From Candidatus Woesearchaeota archaeon (GTDB taxonomy: Archaea; Nanobdellota; Nanobdellia; Woesearchaeales; PXDW01): 28,188 nt of DNA. Position numbers and translations under genes: made by a program. The notes under the pieces are model-generated. The model saw only the letters and a program-made list of their open reading frames with translations, was not told the origin of the DNA and ran no database searches. Positions 22,145 through 28,188 of this stretch are shown here, one piece after another. Where the stretch lies: NCBI GenBank assembly GCA_003564925.1, contig PXDW01000054.1, positions 1 to 28,188 of the forward strand, given 5' to 3'. Within the stretch, counting starts at the first letter, position 1. The number at the start of each line of letters is the position of its first letter.

Positions 22145-23071
22145 ATGAAATCTTATTTAGTTAAAGAAAAAGAAGGAAAGCTTTATTATAGCCCGGGCAT
22201 AATATTGGAAAATCATGAATCATTAAATTTAGTAAATCATAGCATAAGGATAAAGATTCTCGAGATTTTGAGCAAAAAGCCAATGTATCCTGCAGAGCTC
22301 GCAAAAGATATGAAGCTGCATGAGCAAAAAGTTTATTACCATATAAAGCAGCTGTTAAATGCTGGAATACTTGAAATTGTTGAAAAAAAAGAGATAAGGG
22401 GGACTGTTGCAAAAAAATTCTTCCCAAAAGAAATGAATTTTTCTGTTTCTTTAAGCAGCGAATGGGCTCCACTTGCACAACTAGTTAAGGAAAAAGATTC
22501 AGAGGTAATAAATTTTTTTGAGCCATTTATAAAAGATGGGATATTGAATGCAAAGATTGTTGTAGGCAGCCCGGATCCGCATGGCCCGCATAAAGCAAGG
22601 GCAAGAGACGGACACTATGCCATTGATTTAGCCTTGTTTTTGGGGAGTTTATGCAGCTCTGAAAATGATTTCACAGTTAATTTAGATGTTGATACGGACT
22701 TAAAAGATTCCGGAAACTTAATTGTTGTAGGAGGTCCGGTAACCAATCTAATCTGCCAAAAAATTAACGATTTCCTTCCTGCAAAGTTTTCGGATAAAAA
22801 GCCCTGGGGCATTTCAAGCAATGGCAATAACTATGCTGAAGATACGAGCGGACTGATAGCAAGAATACCTAATCCTTATAATCCTGAAGCAAAAATAATA
22901 ATCATAGCAGGCATCAGATATATAGGTACAAAAGCAGCTGTTATGGCTATAACAAAGTTTACAAAGAACATAATAAAAGATTTCCATTCCCAAAAAGAGT
23001 TCTACAAAATAATACAGGGTTTTGACATGGACGGGGACGGCAAAATAGATAATGTTGAAGTACTTGAGTAA
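22145..23071 (+). CDS. ArsR-like winged-helix protein with S-layer-like C-terminal domain and EF-hand loop
   Basis: A 308-residue probable DNA-binding protein. Residues about 29-95 form an ArsR-type winged helix (IRIKILEILSKKPMYPAELAK, then EQKVYYHIKQLLNAGILEIV, then the wing and GTVAKKFFP). Residues about 130-285 contain PDPHGPHKARARDGHYAIDL and LIVVGGPVTNLI with GLIARIPNPYNP. The GGPVxN element recalls the conserved C-terminal domain of methanogen S-layer proteins. The last 15 residues hold a textbook calcium loop, Asp294 to Glu305 (DMDGDGKIDNVE). There is no signal peptide or membrane helix, so it stays in the cytoplasm. The target and ligand are unknown. Confidence 0.7.
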   Translation: MKSYLVKEKEGKLYYSPGIILENHESLNLVNHSIRIKILEILSKKPMYPAELAKDMKLHEQKVYYHIKQLLNAGILEIVEKKEIRGTVAKKFFPKEMNFSVSLSSEWAPLAQLVKEKDSEVINFFEPFIKDGILNAKIVVGSPDPHGPHKARARDGHYAIDLALFLGSLCSSENDFTVNLDVDTDLKDSGNLIVVGGPVTNLICQKINDFLPAKFSDKKPWGISSNGNNYAEDTSGLIARIPNPYNPEAKIIIIAGIRYIGTKAAVMAITKFTKNIIKDFHSQKEFYKIIQGFDMDGDGKIDNVEVLE

Positions 23072-23230
23072 ATTATGAATAAAGATTTGAAACTATTCAT
23101 TAATTTCATTTAAAAGCTTTGAAATCTTTCTCTTTTCATTTTTTAACATAATTAATTATTTTTCTAGAGATTTTAGGTATATATATTAAATAAAACTTTA
23201 TATCTTGTGTTATTCTTTAGATTTATGTTT
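23072..23230. terminator. AT-rich gap between convergent genes
   Basis: About 160 bases between two convergent stop codons. T-rich stretches on the plus strand at roughly 23131-23146 and 23214-23230 could end transcription of the regulator gene. A weak hairpin (TTTCA with TGAAA, about 23106-23126) precedes the first. No gene or strong structure is visible. Confidence 0.3.
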
Positions 23231-24520
23231 TTATGATTCTTTGCACGCGTTATAAATATTTTCAAATAATTGCTTGATTTCTTTTTTTGCTACAGAAGAA
23301 AAAGCCAGCCTTAACAAATTTCCCATAGCTATTACTCCTGTATCGTATTTCTCCAAAAGCTTTTGCCTTATATCCTCTGCATTTTTATTTTTTAATTTTA
23401 TACACATAAAATATCCTGAATTATAAGGCAAGGCGCTAAAAAACTCTTCATACTTTTTATCTTTAAAGACTTCCTTAACTTCATCATATCTTTCTTTGAG
23501 TAGGTTAAATTTCTCTTCCTTTTCTTTTTCATAATTTTCAGAATTATACGCATTCAATAATAAAGACTGTGAAAGCATTGAACTATTTGATATATTTCCT
23601 CTTATTACTCCTGTTGTCTTGGACTCCAAAGCAGAATATAGGTCTTTATCTGCATTTTTCATATTATAAGTTATGAATCCTACTCTAAATCCCCAAACAT
23701 AGTCTTCTTTAGTTGGCCCATCTATTTTAACGGATAAAACATTTTCATGTATATCCGCAAGATGGGCAAATATAGACTCTTTTTCTATTCCGTCTTCATA
23801 TACTAATCCAAAATAAGCATCATCGCATAGCACAACTATTTTCTTTCCTTTCTTAGCCGATTTTTTTATTGCAGAAACAATATTTTTTGACTCTTCTATA
23901 GTTGGGCTGTAGCCTGTTGGATTGTTTGGGAAGTTTAGCAAAATTATTTTTTTATCTCCATCCGAATTAATCTTTTCTTCAAGACCAGATATATTAAACC
24001 TATTCTTATTGAATATTGGAAAAGTATCTAATTTTGCCCCATACGCATTCACAAAAGTTAAATTATAATTCCCCCAAAAATGATCTGGAATAATTATTTT
24101 ATCATTTTCATTTATAAACATATATCCGGCCAAGCTTAGACCATGGGTAAGGGCATTTGTAACAACAGGGAGGCTAAATTTCTTTCCCTTCAAAGAAAAA
24201 TTTTTTTCATAAAGCATTTCTTTCCATTTTTGCCTTAATTCTAGAACTCCAAAGCTCGGAGCATATGAAAATGCCTCTTGAGGACTTATATTAATCTGCT
24301 TTTCTATGCAAGCAAGCCTTATTGGAAGGCCATCATCGTCAACTCCTGCTCCGATTGTTGCATTTATCTTTTTGCCTTTTGCCTCGGCTGTCTGTCCCAA
24401 AATACCTTTCTTTGGAAAGAATATTGCCTTCCCCTTATCGCTGAGCAAATCAAAAACCACATTAGAATTATTTTTTATTTTTTTATTAAGTTTCTTGGCT
24501 TGTGGATTAATCTTATCCAT
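23231..24520 (-). CDS. Fold-type I PLP-dependent aminotransferase (class I/II)
   Basis: A 429-residue pyridoxal-phosphate enzyme. NNPTG (199-203), DDAYFG (233-238) and GFRVGF (277-282, with the substrate-carboxylate Arg279) match class I/II aminotransferases. The Schiff-base lysine is expected in KIDGPTKEDYVWGFR, most likely Lys271 just before the WGFR segment. The GPTKE form differs from the usual SKAF or SKxxxxxG and is seen in a less studied branch. The start has a TATA box about 25 bases upstream that overlaps the end of the AK6 gene. The amino acid or keto acid substrate cannot be told from sequence. Confidence 0.8.
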   Translation of the reverse strand: MDKINPQAKKLNKKIKNNSNVVFDLLSDKGKAIFFPKKGILGQTAEAKGKKINATIGAGVDDDGLPIRLACIEKQINISPQEAFSYAPSFGVLELRQKWKEMLYEKNFSLKGKKFSLPVVTNALTHGLSLAGYMFINENDKIIIPDHFWGNYNLTFVNAYGAKLDTFPIFNKNRFNISGLEEKINSDGDKKIILLNFPNNPTGYSPTIEESKNIVSAIKKSAKKGKKIVVLCDDAYFGLVYEDGIEKESIFAHLADIHENVLSVKIDGPTKEDYVWGFRVGFITYNMKNADKDLYSALESKTTGVIRGNISNSSMLSQSLLLNAYNSENYEKEKEEKFNLLKERYDEVKEVFKDKKYEEFFSALPYNSGYFMCIKLKNKNAEDIRQKLLEKYDTGVIAMGNLLRLAFSSVAKKEIKQLFENIYNACKES

Positions 24521-24540
24521 TCATATATAGATAAGTTTGT

Positions 24541-24550
24541 TATATTTAAG
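24541..24550 (-). promoter_or_regulatory. TATA box of the aminotransferase gene
   Basis: Minus-strand CTTAAATATA centred about 25 bases before the ATG at 24520. It lies partly inside the last codons of the AK6 gene on the same strand. Confidence 0.5.
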
Positions 24551-24989
24551 TTTTTTTATTTTTTGTATTCACTATTTCTATATTATGGCCTTTATCTTTT
24601 GCTTCTATTAGACATACATCAAATATTTCTGCATCTAAGTTTTCCCTAATCTTTTCTTTGGGATATTTTCTTTTCTTAAGTCTTTTTTCAAGTTCTTTTA
24701 TGTCGCATCTTGTTACATAGCATTTTTCAACATATTTTTTTGGAAGATAATGGGATAGGTGCGAGTCTATAACAACTTTTTTGTCTTTTTTTATCAATTC
24801 AACAAGGACGTTGTTGAGTTTTTTTACATCAATAATCCTGCATTTCCTTTCTTGGTCATAGCCTTCTTCTATGTTTTTTTCAGAAATAATCCTATTTACA
24901 TCCAAATATCTGTATTTCAATTTATTTGCTAATTTTTTTGCAAATGCTGTTTTTCCTGTTCCTGGAGTTCCTGTTACAATTATAGCCAT
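24546..24989 (-). CDS. AK6/Fap7-type adenylate kinase
   Basis: P-loop kinase of the AK6 (Fap7/hCINAP) family, which in eukaryotes and archaea combines adenylate kinase/ATPase activity with small-subunit ribosome maturation. Walker A GTPGTGKT is at residues 7-14. VVIDSHLSHYLP matches the nucleotide-monophosphate region, and LKKRKYPKEKIRENLDAEIFDVCLIEA is the AK6 signature, with positions 105-131. At 147 residues it is shorter than many homologues of about 170-190, mostly at the C-terminus, where the acidic/charged tail is missing. Leaderless from a TATA box at 25011. Confidence 0.88.
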   Translation of the reverse strand: MAIIVTGTPGTGKTAFAKKLANKLKYRYLDVNRIISEKNIEEGYDQERKCRIIDVKKLNNVLVELIKKDKKVVIDSHLSHYLPKKYVEKCYVTRCDIKELEKRLKKRKYPKEKIRENLDAEIFDVCLIEAKDKGHNIEIVNTKNKKT

Positions 24990-25010
24990 AAAAATAAAAA
25001 GAAAAAAGTA

Positions 25011-25019
25011 TTATATAAA
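25011..25019 (-). promoter_or_regulatory. TATA box of the AK6 gene
   Basis: Minus-strand TTTATATAA centred 26 bases before the ATG at 24989, squeezed into the 31-base gap after the SIMPL gene. The two same-strand neighbours are thus separately promoted. Confidence 0.55.
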
Positions 25020-25020
25020 T

Positions 25021-25749
25021 TTATCCAACATTATAGACAATTGCTATATTCGCGGTTATAGTTACATCACTCGGAAGAACCATTGCTGCTTCTTGTACAG
25101 CAGAATCTCCTGCCATCTCAGCCATAGCATACCTGTAGGGCATATAATGATAACTACTTTCTGTAACTGTTTTTATGCTTCCAAGCCTTACACCAAGACT
25201 TTCAGCAATAGTTTCTGCCTTGTCTTTTGCATTTCTTGTAGCCTCTGCCAAAGCCTGTTTTTTGTATTCCTGGTCTCTCTCTTTGCTCAAGCCAAAATTA
25301 ATATTGTTTATCTGATTTGCTCCATTCTCCACAGCGATATCTACTATTTCCCCAACCTTTGTCATATCTGTTGTCCTAACTTTTAGTGTTTGTGTTGCTC
25401 TCCAACCTACACTTTCTCTTGTTCCTGAATCCCATGAGAATTCTTCACGAAGGTTTAGTTGTGTTGTTTCCATGTCGCTTTCTCTAAAGCCTTTATATCT
25501 CAATCCATCGACAATATCATTAATAACTTTATTTATGGAGTCCTGCGCCTCTTTTGCTGTTTCCTTAACAAAAGATGCTCCAACCCAAACCTCTGCTTCA
25601 TCAGGCTCTACAGTTAACTCAGAATTTCCCTGGACATTTATAGTATTGCTCTCTTTGTCTTTTTGTCCAATTGTTATACAACCAGCCAAAATGAGTAAAG
25701 AAAAAGCAAAAAATACCGCCAATATTCTTAATATATTTTTTATTTCCAT
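25021..25749 (-). CDS. SIMPL-domain (DUF541) lipoprotein
   Basis: A 242-residue exported protein. A charged N-terminus, a hydrophobic stretch (about 7-22) and LAGC with Cys24 form a lipobox, so it is probably lipid-anchored on the outer surface. The rest is one SIMPL domain: VQGNSELTVEPDEAEVWVG at the start, ENGANQINNINFGL in the middle, ALAEATRNAKDKAETIAESLG and a final beta strand ITANIAIVYNV. The family is linked to oxidative-stress protection and outer-surface ring assemblies in bacteria, but the biochemical role is unclear. The start at 25749 is chosen by AGGTG just upstream; a GTG four codons earlier is less likely. Confidence 0.88.
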   Translation of the reverse strand: MEIKNILRILAVFFAFSLLILAGCITIGQKDKESNTINVQGNSELTVEPDEAEVWVGASFVKETAKEAQDSINKVINDIVDGLRYKGFRESDMETTQLNLREEFSWDSGTRESVGWRATQTLKVRTTDMTKVGEIVDIAVENGANQINNINFGLSKERDQEYKKQALAEATRNAKDKAETIAESLGVRLGSIKTVTESSYHYMPYRYAMAEMAGDSAVQEAAMVLPSDVTITANIAIVYNVG

Positions 25750-25753
25750 TTTA

Positions 25754-25758
25754 CACCT
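25754..25758 (-). promoter_or_regulatory. Shine-Dalgarno AGGTG of the SIMPL gene
   Basis: AGGTG, four bases before the ATG at 25749. It favours this ATG over the in-frame GTG at 25761, which it overlaps in part. Confidence 0.55.
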
Positions 25759-25788
25759 CACTTATGATATATTAAATATAAAGTTAAA

Positions 25789-25800
25789 TATATATTTATA
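25789..25800 (-). promoter_or_regulatory. TATA box of the SIMPL gene
   Basis: Minus-strand TATAAATATATA, predicting a start near 25768 and a leader of about 20 bases that carries the AGGTG. This is one of the few leadered first genes in the window. Confidence 0.45.
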
Positions 25801-25843
25801 TGATATAGTAAGTTTTAATCTAAATTGAAACTATAAAACATCA

Positions 25844-27565
25844 TCATGGATCTTTTTGAAATGAAGTATTTGTCTTTGGCTCAGGATTCAAAACAGGTTC
25901 GGCTGTGGCTTCTTTTTTTGTTTTGATTGACTTAAAAAACCTGATTTTGGAAAGCTGTTGTATCAAAATTAACCCAATAAAAATTACAAAGCAATAGGCT
26001 ACCAAAAATAAAATAGAACTATAAACACTTGACATTGGTGTATTGAATAAAACTGCCTGTTTCAATAACTCTGATGCTATAACAAATGGGTTATATTGTG
26101 CTATATTTATTATGGTAGGTGGCATACTTTCTATTGGAAGTATAAGGTTCGACAATAATAAGAATAGAGACGCAATTGATATTGATGCAATAGATGCTGT
26201 TTCTTCCGAATTATAAAGGTGGCCTATAATAAGACCTATAAATGAAAATAAAGAGATAGAAAGGAAAATTGTAATGCTGGCTAAAGCAAGTCCCATCAAT
26301 AAGCTTGTCTTGAATATAAAGCCAGCTATTATCAAAACCAAAGAGACTTGCATTAAAGCAATCATAAAAGTTGTAAGATAATTTGCCCAAATGAATATCA
26401 TATCCGATGTTGGTGTTGTGAAATTTCTGAAATATGCTCTTGAGGTCTTTTCCATTATGACTAGATTAGAGGAAAGCATTATGCATAACATCATTATTAG
26501 CAAAATAATCAAGCTGGGAAACAAATAATTTAGATAAGTTCTTTCAGGGACAACGGGTTGTATATTTGTTGTTATTGGGCTAACGATTGTACCTAACTCT
26601 GTGACCTCTATATCTTCGATATTTGAAATAATAGAATCTAAAGAACTTTTTATTGTTCCAAGATTAGTTTCGATATTTGATATTAATTTTAGGCTGTCTG
26701 TCTTTATAATACGCGCATCGTCAAGGCTTTTTTCTAGATTTTCAAATGATCTACTTAAGGATACCAATGTAGAATTTAAATCGCTTAGTTCTACAAATGC
26801 ATTATTGGTTCTTGAGTTGATTGAAGAATTCAAGCTATTGACTTTTGTTTTTATAGATGAGGTTAAGTTTTCATTTCCTACTAGAACTATAAGTTCATAT
26901 GCCTTATCAGTCAATTCGATAGTATGGTTCTGTATTCTTCTGAGATGAAAACTTATGCCCTGATAATTTGAATATATTGGATTAATATTTAATGATGGCG
27001 TTGAAAGTTCCATTTTGGATATCTTACCTTCTAAAGAGTCTATATCTTCAATCGCTTCCTGTGTAATAAGTCTTTTTTCAATAATAGTTGATTTGGTGTT
27101 TTGTAATGCATCTAATATTCTTGAAGTCATCTCAAGACTAAGCTCCTCAGATCTACTTCCTATTGTTTCAGAAACACTTTCAAGAATCATATAAACAAGA
27201 TTCGTCTTTGAATAATCAACATAAAATGTAATTTCGTTGCTTACTTGATTCTCTATTCTAAAATCATCAGGAAATATGATACACGCGTGCGTATCTCCTT
27301 GTTTTATTGAATTAGTACATAATTCTGTAGTCTCATATTTTGTTATAGTGTATTGTCTATCTTCCAAAGCTTCAATGAAAGAGTTTGTGAGTTCATTATA
27401 ATTGGAAGAAAAAACACCGACCTTTACCTGGTATGAAGACATATTATTAAATGCGAGCCCTGCCAATGATATAATAAGCATTGGACCAAGAATTACAATC
27501 AAAGCTGAGGTTTTTGACCTTATTAAGACTTTGAGGTTCTTTTGTATTATTGTGAATATTCTCAT
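25844..27565 (-). CDS. ABC-2 type permease with large extracytoplasmic domain
   Basis: Membrane subunit of an ABC exporter, 573 residues. One helix near residues 20-38 is followed by about 310 residues outside the membrane, then about five helices from residue ~350 to ~550 and a charged cytoplasmic tail ending in a proline-rich stretch. The outside region has an ABC-2 head (QVKVGVFSSNYNEL, IIFPDDF) and long helical segments rich in Ser, Asn, Leu and Ile with heptad-like spacing (about 150-310). This resembles YhgE/Pip-like exporters. The ATG at 27565 is one base after the ATPase stop; an upstream ATG at 27598 inside the ATPase is less likely. Substrate unknown; a surface polymer or lipid is plausible. 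Confidence 0.8.
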   Translation of the reverse strand: MRIFTIIQKNLKVLIRSKTSALIVILGPMLIISLAGLAFNNMSSYQVKVGVFSSNYNELTNSFIEALEDRQYTITKYETTELCTNSIKQGDTHACIIFPDDFRIENQVSNEITFYVDYSKTNLVYMILESVSETIGSRSEELSLEMTSRILDALQNTKSTIIEKRLITQEAIEDIDSLEGKISKMELSTPSLNINPIYSNYQGISFHLRRIQNHTIELTDKAYELIVLVGNENLTSSIKTKVNSLNSSINSRTNNAFVELSDLNSTLVSLSRSFENLEKSLDDARIIKTDSLKLISNIETNLGTIKSSLDSIISNIEDIEVTELGTIVSPITTNIQPVVPERTYLNYLFPSLIILLIMMLCIMLSSNLVIMEKTSRAYFRNFTTPTSDMIFIWANYLTTFMIALMQVSLVLIIAGFIFKTSLLMGLALASITIFLSISLFSFIGLIIGHLYNSEETASIASISIASLFLLLSNLILPIESMPPTIINIAQYNPFVIASELLKQAVLFNTPMSSVYSSILFLVAYCFVIFIGLILIQQLSKIRFFKSIKTKKEATAEPVLNPEPKTNTSFQKDP

Positions 27566-27566
27566 T

Positions 27567-28188
27567 TTATTTATTTTTACCTTTAAGATACGATTCATTC
27601 TGATACTTTTTATTGGCTACAGAAAGAAAGATATCTTGTAAACTTGGCTTTGAAAGCCTTACATCAATTAAATTTTCTTTGGCACTTTCTATTTTATGAA
27701 AGATATCATGGAGTATTTTCTCTGGGTTTTTTGTTATAACAATTAGTTTATGACCTTTTATTTCCATACTTTCAATCGATTTATGATTTAATTTCTTCAT
27801 CAGTTTTTCATATTTTCCGGGATAGGATTGAATCTCTATTTCTTCACTATCAGAAAATCCGTTCTTAAGCTTATCGGGCTCTCCAATAGATACAATGCAT
27901 TTATTATGAAGGATTGCTATCCTATCGCATAATGATTCTAATTTTGTTAAGTTGTGAGAGGAAAGTATTACTGTGGTTCCTTTTTTATTAATCTTTTTTA
28001 TCAAACTCCATAGATGATGCATCAGAATGGGATCTAAATCGGCTGTAGGTTCATCCATGATTAAAACTTTTGGATCATGAATCAAAGCACAGGCAATATC
28101 CAGCCTTCTCTGCATCCCTCCTGAGAGGTTTCCAGCCAAAACATTTTGAGATTCTTCCAGCTCCACAAAATCTAGGAGATTTTTTATA
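27567..28188 (-). CDS. ABC transporter ATP-binding protein (N-terminal part missing)
   Basis: ATPase partner of the permease encoded one base downstream. The frame is open to the right edge, so the N-terminal portion including Walker A and the Q-loop lies outside the window. The GTG at 28166 is internal. The ABC signature LSGGMQRRLDIA, Walker B VLIMDEPTADLDP, the D-loop and the switch histidine in ILSSHN are intact. The C-terminal ~75 residues (SYPGKYEKLMKKLNHK onward) form the extra domain typical of ABC-2 exporters of the drug/polysaccharide type. SLQDIFLSV near the end is a common final element. Confidence 0.92.
   Translation of the reverse strand, partial: IKNLLDFVELEESQNVLAGNLSGGMQRRLDIACALIHDPKVLIMDEPTADLDPILMHHLWSLIKKINKKGTTVILSSHNLTKLESLCDRIAILHNKCIVSIGEPDKLKNGFSDSEEIEIQSYPGKYEKLMKKLNHKSIESMEIKGHKLIVITKNPEKILHDIFHKIESAKENLIDVRLSKPSLQDIFLSVANKKYQNESYLKGKNK

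Noticed and set aside
22145..23071. Calling the winged-helix protein an S-layer structural protein
   Set aside because: It has no signal peptide or membrane segment, and a full DNA-binding winged helix occupies the N-terminus.
1..28188. CRISPR arrays, insertion sequences, transposases, tRNA genes, integrase or phage genes
   Set aside because: None seen. Repeats are limited to short promoter and intergenic elements, and no tRNA-like cloverleaf or transposase motif was recognised.

Overview
This AT-rich window is almost certainly archaeal. Nearly every first gene of a transcription unit has an archaeal TATA box (TTTAAATA, TTTATATA and similar) centred about 24-29 bases before its start codon. 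That spacing implies leaderless mRNAs. Genes inside operons instead use Shine-Dalgarno sequences or ATGA stop-start overlaps. An AK6/Fap7-type adenylate kinase, an NFACT-family protein, an S-layer-like winged-helix regulator and a stand-alone 5S rRNA gene also fit Archaea. The small, compact, AT-rich style suggests a DPANN-type lineage (Woesearchaeota/Pacearchaeota-like), but that is inference. No tRNA, 16S/23S rRNA, insertion sequence or CRISPR array was seen, and no gene-free stretch exceeds about 230 bases.

Layout. 1-14.3 kb is a cell-surface glycan locus. It holds a UDP-glucuronate 4-epimerase (cut by the left edge), two glycosyltransferases, and a complete dTDP-L-rhamnose operon rmlC-B-D-A on the minus strand. 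Next come an RHH-nucleotidyltransferase fusion with a flippase-like membrane protein, a GT39-like membrane glycosyltransferase, a GT2-DUF2304-GT4 operon, a UDP-glucose 6-dehydrogenase, and a second RHH-nucleotidyltransferase fusion. 14.3-17.5 kb holds an orphan 5S rRNA gene, a shortened NFACT protein, a PIG-L deacetylase and a radical-SAM/HhH protein. 17.6-21.9 kb is a glmM-glmU-glmS operon for UDP-GlcNAc. 22.1-28.2 kb holds a winged-helix regulator with an S-layer-like domain and a terminal EF-hand loop, a PLP aminotransferase, AK6, a SIMPL lipoprotein, and an ABC-2 exporter whose ATPase runs off the right edge.

How the genes fit together. glmS/M/U make UDP-GlcNAc. UDP-glucose dehydrogenase plus the epimerase make UDP-GlcA and UDP-GalA. 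RmlA-D make dTDP-rhamnose. The five or six glycosyltransferases would assemble these sugars, probably on a lipid carrier, and the flippase-like protein may move or modify lipid-linked products.

Most interesting signal. Two paralogous proteins (6294-7094 and 13476-14267) join a ribbon-helix-helix DNA-binding domain, almost without a linker, to a sugar-phosphate nucleotidyltransferase fold whose catalytic loop has decayed. Each gene is divergent from a sugar-nucleotide biosynthesis unit (rmlCBDA and UDP-glucose dehydrogenase), across gaps of 130 and 129 bp. Each gap has repeated TTAC/GTAA elements between the TATA boxes: a palindrome cluster in one and a perfect 11-bp tandem repeat in the other. 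I propose that these are one-component transcription factors sensing a nucleotide sugar or sugar phosphate and controlling the adjacent pathway. The fusion and gene order are visible in the sequence; the function is inference.
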